Positions 42,741 to 51,355 of a stretch of 64,000 nucleotides of DNA are shown here, one piece after another (the stretch's first letter is position 1; each line of letters begins with the position of its first letter). This stretch comes from JAAUTY01 sp964397305. GTDB lineage: Bacteria > Cyanobacteriota > Cyanobacteriia > Cyanobacteriales > Spirulinaceae. A model generated the notes under the pieces. It was not told where the DNA came from and did not search any database. It saw nothing but the letters and a program-made list of their open reading frames with translations. The translations under genes and the position numbers were made by a program. The stretch lies in assembly GCA_964397305.1 (NCBI GenBank), contig CAYNIP010000015.1, positions 30,120-94,119 of the forward strand. The letters run 5' to 3'.

Positions 42741-44101
42741 GCTTGCCTCCTGCGGTCAAGATAGTCACAGATCGCCCGGGCCAAAGGGCTGGTCATGGCT
42801 CGGTTGTAGCCGGTACTCGCTTCTTTCTGGGCAGCCGCGATCGCGGTTTCCACTTCCTCCGCCAGCACCGTTTGCACCTGCGTGTCCAGCTCCCGCAGGC
42901 GCTCGGCGCTGACATAGGCCCGGGCCAGCTCGAGAACCTGCTGCTGGAGCCGGCTCAGGGTATTGCGGGCGATATCCGCCCGCAGGCCCTTGAGATCCAG
43001 CAGGCGGCTGACGCGGGGTTGATCCTTGAGGCCCAGGTCCACCGCGATCGCCGCCATCGGCGTGCCCTGGCAGTGAAAGGCCCGCAGCGCTTCTAGGAAT
43101 TGCTGGGCCTTCTGGGCGGCTTTTTGGCGTGCTTTCGGGGTAGCCTTACCGTGCTGGAAGAAAGCAACTCGGTTCTCGACCGTCTGAGCGATGGACTGGG
43201 CGAGACAGGCATCGAATTGCTCGCGGTAGGCCTCCAGAAACACGCTGCCCTCTGTCGGCTCTGGCTCGGGGTCGCCCCCGGCCAGGGTCTCGGGCAGTTG
43301 CCAGCTTGGCACGGCCCCGCCCCGAGCCCGGATGCGATCCGCGCGAATATAGCCGGCCAGTTGCTGCAACTCAGCCAGTACCTGAGGCGGCGCTGGTGGT
43401 TGGCTCGGGAGCCAGTGCTGGGCGATTCGCTGCAATTGCTCCTCACTGGGATTTGGGTAGCGACTGCGAGTTCCTGGGGCCCGTTGCCGCACCAGCGGAT
43501 CGCGGTAGCACTGGTGATAGGCGGCTAGCAGGTGTTGGGCCCGCTGGCGCTCGGCCTGGGTGGCGTTGAGCGATCGCAGCACCCGTTCCAGCCGCCCCGG
43601 ATTCGTCCGGTTGAGGATCAGCCAGTCCGTCACCTGCTCAATGCCGCGATCCAGCAAAAAGCGCCGCACCCCCGGATCGCTCTTGACCAACCGCACCGCC
43701 CAAGTCGAGAGGCTGCCGCGGGCCGGATCAAAGCTATCGCGAATCCGCTGCAACAGCGGCGGTGCGCCATCGTCTCCCGGCTCCTCTAGCAACACGAAGG
43801 GCAACAACTCCTCCCGGCTGAAGTCACGCTCCCGGCCAAACCGCTGCGCAAGGTCCTGGCAAACGTCGCGCAATTGGTGGGAGATGAAGCACTCCAGACA
43901 AGTTGCGGCCATGTCTTGACCGCGATCGCGCCACTGACTCACCAACCAGCGTTGCCAGTCGAGATCCGCCCCATCCCCCAAGCTGTCCGCCAAAAATGCT
44001 TGAGCAGCCCCTAAGGGCTGTACCTGAACCCGGCCCAGCCGATCCAGCCGGACTCGCTGCCAGTACCGTTCGCTCACAGGGGCCTTTGCCACTCGGCTCA
44101 T
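42737..44101 (-). CDS. sigma-70-like regulator with Cys/His motif (copy 2)
   Basis: A 454-residue paralogue of the protein at 17.0-18.5 kb. CL-x-C-x2-SH-x5-C is seen at C68, C71, H75 and C81. SLSTWAVRLVK (130-140) and GIEQVTDW (153-160) mark the conserved centre. A helix-turn-helix is read in GTPMAAIAVDLGLKDQPRVS. The ATG at 44101 is preferred over upstream in-frame starts, because the extra N-terminus has no counterpart in copy 1. Unlike copy 1 there is no CHAT gene beside it. The sigma relation is from fold-like order and HTH only. Confidence 0.7.
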   Translation of the reverse strand: MSRVAKAPVSERYWQRVRLDRLGRVQVQPLGAAQAFLADSLGDGADLDWQRWLVSQWRDRGQDMAATCLECFISHQLRDVCQDLAQRFGRERDFSREELLPFVLLEEPGDDGAPPLLQRIRDSFDPARGSLSTWAVRLVKSDPGVRRFLLDRGIEQVTDWLILNRTNPGRLERVLRSLNATQAERQRAQHLLAAYHQCYRDPLVRQRAPGTRSRYPNPSEEQLQRIAQHWLPSQPPAPPQVLAELQQLAGYIRADRIRARGGAVPSWQLPETLAGGDPEPEPTEGSVFLEAYREQFDACLAQSIAQTVENRVAFFQHGKATPKARQKAAQKAQQFLEALRAFHCQGTPMAAIAVDLGLKDQPRVSRLLDLKGLRADIARNTLSRLQQQVLELARAYVSAERLRELDTQVQTVLAEEVETAIAAAQKEASTGYNRAMTSPLARAICDYLDRRRQA

Positions 44102-44518
44102 GGGGATTCGTCGGCCTTGTTGCCGTTGCGTTGGAGCAAACACCATCATAGCGAGGGACTCAAGCGACTGCGAGGATTCGGAAAAGTGGCAGGGCCATCC
44201 GCTCAAGGCCTGCTACAACACCCCCGCCCACCTCTAGTTGCCAGCCGCCGCCGCCTATGTAGTTTCCCCAAATCCTCTCATCCGGCGAGCAGAACCCCCC
44301 TCGAACGCTGAGTGGGCTCAGTCCAGCACGCAAGCAAACCCGCGCCCCGTAGTCGCGCTTCCGCGCCAGGGCAAACACACCCCAAGGCTGGAGCACCCCA
44401 ACCGACTATCGACCCCCTTGATAACCGATCGGTTCGGTGAACGCCGGCAACTCAACGCCACGGGTGTATCTCACTGGGGCGTTATGGTAGCTTGCACTCG
44501 AGTGCATCTCACAGGGGA

Positions 44519-44590
44519 GACTCCCCTTCGCCCTCCTTGGGAGAAGGGGCCGGGGGATATAGACGCGCAGCGGCTTCTCGCAGAGGGGGC
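44519..44590 (-). repeat. dispersed GC-rich repeat, inverted copy with lead
   Basis: Reverse complement of the unit at 581: on the minus strand it reads GAGAAGCCGCTGCGCGTCT, then ATATCCCCCGGCCCCTTCTC. It is one of the best-preserved copies. Confidence 0.75.
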
Positions 44591-44642
44591 AACTTTGCCT
44601 AACGGAGATGCACCCGCACCGTAGCTCCGTCGCCCAGGGAGT

Positions 44643-44665
44643 GTGACGGGGTAGAGCCCCGTCAC
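44643..44665. terminator. 9-bp perfect hairpin
   Basis: GTGACGGGG (44643-44651) pairs with CCCCGTCAC (44657-44665) around TAGAG. There is no T-run. It lies between two divergent genes, so it may instead be part of a repeat or of a leader. Confidence 0.45.
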
Positions 44666-44801
44666 GCGAGCAGCGGTGGCCGTTGTGGGGGATCGGCATC
44701 GTCAGGGAGGGCCGCGGGCGGGAAGTGTCAGCTTGGCTCCTCTCGGTCGCCCGCCCTCGCCTAGGGTTAAACATAGTCATCCTCCTCGAGGCCGAAGGGC
44801 T

Positions 44802-46202
44802 ATGAATGCGGAACAATTCCGTCGCCGCCTGCGCCAGGAAGCAGAGCGCTGGTGGCAAGAAGGCTTGATTGATGCGACTCTGTACGGCCAGCTCGCGGAA
44901 CGCTATCGCTTTGCGGCGCTGGAAACGGAGGCTCGCAGCCGCTTTACGACGATTCTCTTAGCCCTGGGCGGTTTGCTGCTGGGTCTCAGTGCGATTACCT
45001 TGGTGGCTGCGAACTGGGAGCTTTGGAGCCGCCCTCAGAAGCTAGGGCTATTGCTAAGTGTGTTTCTAAGTGTGAGCGTGGTGGGCTTTTGGCTGTGGCG
45101 ATCGCGCGATCGCGGCGGCCGCCACAAGTTAGGGGCCGCCTTGCTCCTGTTGAGCGGCCTGCTCCTGGGCGCCAACCTAGGGCTTGTCTCGCAAATGTTT
45201 CACCAGAGCGGTCCCCTGTATCACCTGCTGCTGGTCTGGAGCGGCGGGGTCTGGCTCATGGCTCTGAGCTTGCAGATGCCGGCCTTGGCGATGCTGTCGG
45301 TGCTGCTAGCCGGTAGCACCTACGTTCCTGCCCTGTTCGACGCGCTGAGGTCCCCTATAGACCTCTGGCAGGGGGTGATCCTGCAAATGCCGCTGCTAAC
45401 GCTCCTGCTATTTTTACCCCTGGCCCAGGTCTGCCGTTCGCCTGTGACCTTTGGGCTCGCGGGTCTGCTGTTGACGGGAACCCTGACGGCGAGCGCCTTG
45501 ATCCCCCAGTCTTGGGCCAGCCCGATGGCGCTGCTGCTGGCCCCGGCCCTCCTGTGGGCCTATGGGGTGCTGCCGGCGCGGCCCTGGGTCGAGCCGGCCT
45601 TTCAGGCGATCGCCCGTCCCCTGGCGCTGCTGGTGTTGGCGGCGCTGCTTTACGGTCTGTCGTTTAATTTCTGGTCTGGATTTCGCCTCCATCCGACCGC
45701 CGTGGAGCCCTGGAGCCAGTGGGTGACGCTGGAATTGGTGCTGCTGCTGGCGATCGCCCTTGGGCTCTGGCTGCGACCGGGCGATCGCTGGCGTCATTGG
45801 CGGTTTTGGCAGCAACCCCGAGCCCTCAACAGTGGCACGCTGGCGGTCCTGCTGGGAGGGGCAAGCCTGACCCTCTTGCTGCACTTGCAGGTTGTGCCCC
45901 TGCCCTGGCTAGGACCGCTGGTGTTGAATGGGCTCTTCTTTGGTTTGGCGATCGCCACCCTGCGCGACAGCCTCGCCTTGAGCCATCGGCCCGCTTTTTG
46001 GGGCGGCCTGGGGCTGCTGGTGCTCGGCATCACGACCCGGATGCTGGAGTACAACACCGAGCTAATGCTGAAGGCCCTGGTCTTTGCCACCGTCGGTCTG
46101 GGGGTCATCCTAGCGGGCCTCTGGTTTGAACGCCAGCTTCAGGCTGCTGCCGCCGCCTCGAATTTGTCCCCGGCTGAATCGTTGCCCCTAACGGAGGATT
46201 GA
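44802..46202 (+). CDS. DUF2157 multi-pass membrane protein
   Basis: A 466-residue membrane protein. The cytoplasmic N-terminal 50 residues (FRRRLRQEAERWWQEGLID) are typical of DUF2157, followed by about a dozen hydrophobic helices. An L-x2-GL-x-LG-x-S-A-I-T-L-V-AANW motif follows the first helix. Function unknown. The ATG at 44802 gives the family start. It ends 5 bp before the GDYXXLXY gene, its usual partner, so the two probably form one complex or at least one transcription unit. Confidence 0.85.
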   Translation: MNAEQFRRRLRQEAERWWQEGLIDATLYGQLAERYRFAALETEARSRFTTILLALGGLLLGLSAITLVAANWELWSRPQKLGLLLSVFLSVSVVGFWLWRSRDRGGRHKLGAALLLLSGLLLGANLGLVSQMFHQSGPLYHLLLVWSGGVWLMALSLQMPALAMLSVLLAGSTYVPALFDALRSPIDLWQGVILQMPLLTLLLFLPLAQVCRSPVTFGLAGLLLTGTLTASALIPQSWASPMALLLAPALLWAYGVLPARPWVEPAFQAIARPLALLVLAALLYGLSFNFWSGFRLHPTAVEPWSQWVTLELVLLLAIALGLWLRPGDRWRHWRFWQQPRALNSGTLAVLLGGASLTLLLHLQVVPLPWLGPLVLNGLFFGLAIATLRDSLALSHRPAFWGGLGLLVLGITTRMLEYNTELMLKALVFATVGLGVILAGLWFERQLQAAAAASNLSPAESLPLTED

Positions 46203-46207
46203 AAACC

Positions 46208-46882
46208 ATGCGTGAATCTCAGCCTGAATCTCAGCGTGAATCTGGGCTTGCGTCCCGCATCCAGCCAGCGACACCCCAGCCCTTGCTCACCCCGGCGAGC
46301 CGTCCCCGGCGACGCTCCTGGTGGCGCTTGGCGGTTCCCTTAACTCTGCAAGTGGTGCTGATCCTGGCGATCCCCGCCCGCAGTGCCTATGTTTTCGCCA
46401 CGGGAACCACCGTCGTGCTGCAAACAGTGCCGGTCGATCCCTATGACCTGTTACGAGGCTATTACCAAACCCTGAGCTACGACATTTCCCAGGTGGACAC
46501 CTTGCAGCAAGTGCCGGGAGGTCAAGACCTGTTTGACCCATCACGGCTGAGTGAGAGTTTTCCGTTCTATGTGATTTTAGAGCCGCCCGCCGCCGCAACC
46601 ACGCCACCCCAACCGTGGCGGCCGGTGCAGGTGGCGAGGGAGCGGCCGGATCAGCTCACGGCGCGGCAACAGGTGCTCCGGGGGGAGTATCGCGCCTGGC
46701 AGGTTGTCTATGGGCTGGAAACGTACTATATGCCGGAAGCGGAGCGAGAGGCGATCAACGAGGACATTCAAACCGTGCAGCGCTCGGAGCCCGAGGCCTT
46801 CCGGGTGGAGGTCAAGGTGAGCCGGGATGGGAGTGCGGTTCCGGTCAGCTTGTGGGTGAGCGATCGCAATTATCGTTTCTGA
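46208..46882 (+). CDS. GDYXXLXY-domain membrane protein
   Basis: A 224-residue protein with one N-terminal membrane helix (about residues 40-62) and an extracytoplasmic domain. The domain contains DPYDLLRGYYQTLSY, the GDYXXLXY signature in the form GYY-x2-L-x-Y. The function of the family is unknown; it is commonly next to DUF2157 genes, as here. The ATG at 46208 has GGAGG at 46193-46197, within the end of the preceding gene; a TTG at 46199 overlapping that gene's stop is less likely because it would leave almost no spacing. Confidence 0.85.
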   Translation: MRESQPESQRESGLASRIQPATPQPLLTPASRPRRRSWWRLAVPLTLQVVLILAIPARSAYVFATGTTVVLQTVPVDPYDLLRGYYQTLSYDISQVDTLQQVPGGQDLFDPSRLSESFPFYVILEPPAAATTPPQPWRPVQVARERPDQLTARQQVLRGEYRAWQVVYGLETYYMPEAEREAINEDIQTVQRSEPEAFRVEVKVSRDGSAVPVSLWVSDRNYRF

Positions 46883-47214
46883 AGGGCTGTTACGGTGGCC
46901 CTCATCCCCCGGCCCCTGCTCCCCAAGCTGGGAGCAGGGGAGTTAGAAGCCCCTCTCCCAACTTGGGAGAGGGGTTGGGGTGAGGGTTTAGCGAAGGAGT
47001 ACCAACATCCCGCGTCCAATTGCGCTCACCCCTCTCGCCTCCCCCCCTGCGGCTCAATCACCGGAGACCCATGGCTACGGCTTGAGCCGAGAAGCCTCAG
47101 CCGCGTCGCGGAACCCCTGATTCCCGCCCAGAGCAAGCTTGGGCGGGCCTTTGCCCAGCGGGGGTCAAGCCCGGCTCGCACCGATGGGCCCCGGTCCCTG
47201 GGTCCAGGCCTTGG
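46883..47214. other. intergenic with dispersed repeat
   Basis: 332 bp between the GDYXXLXY gene and the 3' end of a small minus-strand gene. Bases 46895-46988 are a full repeat; the rest shows nothing recognisable. Confidence 0.5.
46895..46988 (+). repeat. dispersed GC-rich hairpin repeat, full copy
   Basis: Two hairpins (CCCCTGCTCCCCAAGCTGGGAGCAGGGG and CCCCTCTCCCAA/TTGGGAGAGGGG), almost the same layout as 600-692. In the first, changes on both arms keep the pairing, which suggests that the structure is maintained. Confidence 0.75.
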
Positions 47215-47415
47215 CTACTCTTCGCCCTCCGCCGTCTGGGATTGGGCAAAGAAAGCTTCTAGATCCTCGCCCGCTTCTTCCCAAACCGGGCTGAGGTCTT
47301 CCGGCAACTCCTTCAGGGCTTCCTCCTCGGCCTCCGGGGGGGGTGGCAACTGCTGTAACTTCGCCAGGGCCTCCTCAAAGGCCTGTTCGGCGGAGCGACG
47401 GTGTTGGTTGTCCAT
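47215..47415 (-). CDS. small acidic protein, unknown
   Basis: A 66-residue, very acidic protein (Glu-rich, no membrane segment) with a short helix AEQAFEEALAKLQQL then a Pro-Glu stretch. The ATG at 47415 has GGAGGG 9 nt upstream, which supports translation; an in-frame start at 47454 is less likely. I do not recognise the family, though similar acidic small proteins recur in cyanobacteria. It is divergent from lpdA. Confidence 0.65.
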   Translation of the reverse strand: MDNQHRRSAEQAFEEALAKLQQLPPPPEAEEEALKELPEDLSPVWEEAGEDLEAFFAQSQTAEGEE

Positions 47416-47659
47416 AATCTTTGGCCCTCCAACGTGCCAGCGATGCCCGATCAACCCTCACAGCCGTGAGTATTTTGACCGGCTGTTTCCATGCTAGACG
47501 AGCCCCAGCCCTCGGCTCGACAATTCCTAAATTCTCACAGCCTGCGATCTTCCTGGGCCAAAGGTTGCCATAATTAGGAAACCCTGCGGACGCAACCCCC
47601 GCGCCGCTGACTGTCGAGCGAGTAGGCTCAGACAGGCTTGAAGACACTGAAGGCAGATC

Positions 47660-49084
47660 ATGAGTTTCGACTACGACTTAGTCATTGTTGGTGCTGGCGT
47701 TGGCGGTCACGGCGCTGCCCTCCATGCCGTGGACTGCGGCTTGAAAACCGCCATCATCGAAGCGGCGGACATGGGCGGCACCTGTGTGAATCGCGGTTGC
47801 ATTCCCTCCAAAGCCCTCCTAGCGGCCTCGGGGCGGGTGCGGGAACTGCATCAGACCCATCATTTAGCCGCCCTGGGCCTGCAAGTGAGCCAGGTTGGCT
47901 TCGATCGGCAGGCGATCGCCGACCATGCCCTCAACTTGGTCAGCAAAATTCGTGGCGACCTCACCAACAGCCTCAAGCGCCTCGGCGTTGCCACGATCCA
48001 CGGCTGGGGTCGCGTGGCGGGACCCCAGAAAGTGAGTGTCAAAACAGACAGCGGCGAGCAGCTCCTAACGGCTCGTGAAATTCTGCTCTCCACCGGCTCG
48101 GTTCCCTTCGTGCCGCCGGGGATTGAAGTAGATGGCAAGACTGTCTTCACAAGCGATGATGCCATTAAGCTAGAATTTTTGCCCGACTGGGTGGCGATCA
48201 TCGGCAGCGGCTACATTGGCCTAGAATTTTCTGACATCTACTCGGCCCTGGGCTGCGAGATCACCATGATCGAAGCCTTAGATGTCTTGATGCCTGGCTT
48301 CGATCCCGAAATCGCCAAGCTCGCCAAGCGGGTCCTGCTCGATCCCCGAGACATTGAAACCTACAGCGGCGTGCTGGCAAAGCGGGTGATCCCTGGGGAG
48401 CCGGTTCTGATCGAATTGGCGGACGCGAAAACCAAGGAACCCCTCGACACCCTGGAAGTGGATGCCTGCCTGGTGGCCACCGGCCGCATTCCGGCGACCC
48501 AGGATCTTGGCCTCGAGACGGTGGGCGTGCAGACCAATCGGCGCGGTTTCATTGAAGTCAATGACCAGATGGCGGTGCTGCTGGAGGGGGAGCCGGTTCC
48601 CAATCTCTGGGCCATTGGGGATGCCACGGGCAAGATGATGCTCGCCCATGCGGCCTCGGCCCAGGGGGTAGTGGCGGTGGAAAATATCTGCGGTCGCCAC
48701 AAAACCATCGACTACCGCAGTATCCCGGCGGCGGCCTTCACGCACCCGGAGATCAGCTACGTGGGGCTGACGGAACCGGCGGCCCGGGATTTGGCGGCCC
48801 AAGAAGGCTTCGAGGTGGGGGTGGCTAAGAGCTACTTCAAGGGCAATTCCAAGGCCCTGGCTGAGGGCGACCCTGAAGGCCTCGCCAAGGTTGTGTATCG
48901 CCAGGATACGGGGGAACTGCTGGGGGTTCACATTTTCGGCCTCCATGCGTCTGATCTGATTCAGGAGGCGGCCAATGCGATCGCCCAGGGCCAAGCAGTC
49001 CAGGACTTGGCCTTCAACGTCCACACCCACCCGACCCTCTCGGAAGTGCTGGATGAAGCCTTCAAGCGGGCTAAGGTGCGTTAG
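47660..49084 (+). CDS. lpdA: dihydrolipoyl dehydrogenase
   Basis: The E3 subunit that re-oxidises dihydrolipoamide with NAD+ for pyruvate dehydrogenase and the glycine cleavage system. The 474-residue flavoprotein has the FAD motif VGAGVGGHGAA, the redox disulfide C42/C47 in GGTCVNRGCIPSK, the NAD motif GSGYIGLEFSD, and the C-terminal HTHPTLSE with the catalytic His-Glu pair. No lipoyl domain is fused. The ATG at 47660 is clear. It stands alone, as the E1/E2 genes of cyanobacteria usually do. Confidence 0.96.
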   Translation: MSFDYDLVIVGAGVGGHGAALHAVDCGLKTAIIEAADMGGTCVNRGCIPSKALLAASGRVRELHQTHHLAALGLQVSQVGFDRQAIADHALNLVSKIRGDLTNSLKRLGVATIHGWGRVAGPQKVSVKTDSGEQLLTAREILLSTGSVPFVPPGIEVDGKTVFTSDDAIKLEFLPDWVAIIGSGYIGLEFSDIYSALGCEITMIEALDVLMPGFDPEIAKLAKRVLLDPRDIETYSGVLAKRVIPGEPVLIELADAKTKEPLDTLEVDACLVATGRIPATQDLGLETVGVQTNRRGFIEVNDQMAVLLEGEPVPNLWAIGDATGKMMLAHAASAQGVVAVENICGRHKTIDYRSIPAAAFTHPEISYVGLTEPAARDLAAQEGFEVGVAKSYFKGNSKALAEGDPEGLAKVVYRQDTGELLGVHIFGLHASDLIQEAANAIAQGQAVQDLAFNVHTHPTLSEVLDEAFKRAKVR

Positions 49085-49280
49085 GGCGGATCGCCTGCCG
49101 GTTGATGCAACCCAGCGGCTCGCTCGGATCGATGGGGAAACTGATCGCTCAAGGGCCTAGGATCTTGGTCTTCAAGCTATTTTATGGGTTCAAGCCTCCG
49201 GGCTGGCCAGGGCGCTACTGGCCATAACAGCCAGAGCCTGGGCAAGGTTGGATAGGGCCTAGCCCGGCGGGCGGCGATCG

Positions 49281-50024
49281 CTAGATAGCGGCTGACTTGT
49301 CGCTATCGGTGATCGCTTCCTCCTCGACATTCAGCTCCAAGCAGTAGCCCGCGCCGTACACCGTTTTGATGTACATGGGATGACGAGGATCGGGTTCAAG
49401 CTTGGTGCGGAGGTGGCGGATGTGGACGCGGATGGTCTCGATATCATCGTCGGGATCATAGCCCCAGACTTCTTTCAGAATCTCGCTAGGGGAGACCGTC
49501 TGGCCGTGGCGCTGCAAGAGACAGTGCAGCAGCTCGAACTCGAGGTGAGTGAGTTTTACCGTGCGGTCAAACCAGATCGCCTCGAACCGCTCTGGGATCA
49601 GCGTTAGGGGGCCGTAGTTGAGGATCTCCGAGTGCTTAGCCGCTTGGGGAATACGATCCGTGCGACGGAGCAGAGCGCGAACCCGGGCTAGCATCTCCTC
49701 CAGCTCAAACGGCTTGGTCATGTAGTCGTCAGCACCGGCATTGAAGCCGCCAACTTTGTCTTGGGTTTGATCCAAGGCGGTCAGCATCAGGATCGGGATG
49801 TCCGCCGTGCGCTCATCCCGCCGCAAGCGTTGGCAGACGGTGAAGCCATCAACCCTGGGCAGCATCAGATCAAGCATGATCAGGTCTGGCTGCAATTGCA
49901 CCGCCAGGGCTTGGCCCTTGACACCATCGCTAGCTAGGCTCACATCGTAGCCCGCCATCTCCAAATTGATGGAGACTAAGTCGGAGATCGCGGGGTCGTC
50001 GTCAATGACCAGAATTCGAGGCAT
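49281..50024 (-). CDS. rpaA: OmpR-family response regulator RpaA
   Basis: The master output regulator of the cyanobacterial clock, phosphorylated by SasA and dephosphorylated via CikA; also linked to phycobilisome-photosystem association. The 247-residue protein has a receiver domain with acidic pair DDD near the start, the phospho-acceptor Asp in IMLDLMLPRVDG (D52 from this ATG), and the Lys in TKPFE. The winged-helix output includes LTHLEFELLHCLLQRHG and IETIRVHIRHLRTKLE. Near-identity to known RpaA in the receiver-linker region (RTDRIPQAAKHSEILNYGPL) distinguishes it from RpaB. The ATG at 50024 is used; a GTG one codon earlier is possible. kai genes are not in the window. Confidence 0.92.
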   Translation of the reverse strand: MPRILVIDDDPAISDLVSINLEMAGYDVSLASDGVKGQALAVQLQPDLIMLDLMLPRVDGFTVCQRLRRDERTADIPILMLTALDQTQDKVGGFNAGADDYMTKPFELEEMLARVRALLRRTDRIPQAAKHSEILNYGPLTLIPERFEAIWFDRTVKLTHLEFELLHCLLQRHGQTVSPSEILKEVWGYDPDDDIETIRVHIRHLRTKLEPDPRHPMYIKTVYGAGYCLELNVEEEAITDSDKSAAI

Positions 50025-50236
50025 CACTCTACCAGGGCAGCTATCACAGTTGCAGTTATCGTTTCGCTAAGGATTGTAAGGGAAACGTGAAGATTCCTGT
50101 ACTGCTTGTCATGATTATAGAGGGTAAACTCGGCCCTGCCGGTCAGAAACGACACAGCTAGGCGAGAAAGCCCGCCTGAATCGGCGCTCAGTGTTAATAT
50201 TTCTTAACAACTCAACCCCTCTGTTTCCCTCGTGCC

Positions 50237-51322
50237 ATGACTGGCTCGGCTGCGATCGCTCCTCCCTATCACCCCCCCTACGCCCTCGGCCAGGGTTGGC
50301 TCCAGACCCTCTGGAGTGTGGCCTACTACGGCCGCCTCTGGCAACGCTGGGGCGATCGCGCGCCCTGGCTGACCCACCTACCCCCGATTCCCTGGCAGGC
50401 CCACATTTTTCACGGCGCTGAGCATGTGCCCCTCTGGGGCCAGTGGAGTTGCCCGCCGGGAGCCCAGCGCACCGCGATCCTCACCTATGGGATCACGGGC
50501 AACACAGAAACGGCCTGGTATGCCCACACCCTTGCCCGCAAGGCCTATGCCCAAGGCTGGGCGGTGTTGCTCTATGACTGGCGCGGCCACGGCCGCTCGG
50601 CGGCCCTATCGCCGGTCCCGAGCTCCGATGGTTGGCGGGAGGGAGAGGATCAGCGCCAGTTGGCGGCCCAGCTCGTAGACTTGGGGTGTCCGCCTTGGGT
50701 GGCTCTGTTTGGGTTTTCCCTGGGGGGACAGGTGGCCCTCTGGGGGCTCCAGGCCGCTCAAGCGGCCGATGACCCGCTGATTCGCACGGCGGCCGTCCTC
50801 TGCCCCAGCCTGGACGCCCATCGCTCGCTGGATTACCTCAGTTCAACTTGGTTCGGTCGCCAGATCGAGCGACGGTTGACCCAGGAACTGCGTGCGGCAG
50901 CGGCCCAGCACCAAGCTCGCTTCCCAGCCAGTCTCTCGCCAGCGGCGGTGGCACGCATCGATAGTATCCGCGCTTTTGACCGGGAAGTGGTGATCCCTTA
51001 CTACGGTTTTGCCAGTGTGAGGGACTACTATGAACAAACCAGTCCCTTACCCTGGCTGGCCAGTCTGCGGCGTCCCCATCTGATTGTCTATGCCGCCAAT
51101 GACCCCCTGTTTGCACCCAGCCTCGTGTCCGAGCTGCGGGAGCAGGCGGCGCGTAATCCCCAGACGCACTTGTTATTAACGGAGGGCGGGGGGCATGTGG
51201 CCCACTTGGCGCGGTCGGCGGGTCAAGAGGATGAGTTCTGGGGCCTGAATCGGTTGCTGGAGTTTGGCGATCGCACGTCTCGGTTGAGCTTGCCCGTAGC
51301 AACGCCGAGCCCGTTCGCCTAA
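50237..51322 (+). CDS. YheT-like alpha/beta hydrolase
   Basis: A 361-residue hydrolase of the alpha/beta fold. The nucleophile Ser is in GFSLGG; the DWRGHGRS loop precedes it; the base is likely the His in GGGHVAH, and the acid is near AANDPLF. The order of motifs and the length resemble the YheT/ABHD group. The N-terminal 60 residues (WSVAYYGRLWQRW) are typical of cyanobacterial members. Substrate unknown. It is divergent from rpaA and precedes the PEP-synthase-like gene by 33 bp. Confidence 0.8.
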   Translation: MTGSAAIAPPYHPPYALGQGWLQTLWSVAYYGRLWQRWGDRAPWLTHLPPIPWQAHIFHGAEHVPLWGQWSCPPGAQRTAILTYGITGNTETAWYAHTLARKAYAQGWAVLLYDWRGHGRSAALSPVPSSDGWREGEDQRQLAAQLVDLGCPPWVALFGFSLGGQVALWGLQAAQAADDPLIRTAAVLCPSLDAHRSLDYLSSTWFGRQIERRLTQELRAAAAQHQARFPASLSPAAVARIDSIRAFDREVVIPYYGFASVRDYYEQTSPLPWLASLRRPHLIVYAANDPLFAPSLVSELREQAARNPQTHLLLTEGGGHVAHLARSAGQEDEFWGLNRLLEFGDRTSRLSLPVATPSPFA

Positions 51323-51355
51323 ATTAAGCTACCACTTGCGTTGGGGATCGATCCC

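Larger units (their letters stand above)
44102..44801. other. 700-bp intergenic region with repeat and hairpin
   Basis: Between the divergent sigma-like gene and the DUF2157 gene. It holds an inverted copy of the dispersed repeat and a strong hairpin, both listed. The frame over 44406-44858 reads through these repeats and is not a gene. The first 300 bp may include the promoter and leader of the sigma-like gene. Confidence 0.5.

Noticed and set aside
44406..44858. 150-residue minus-strand open frame
   Set aside because: It reads through the inverted dispersed repeat and into the DUF2157 gene.
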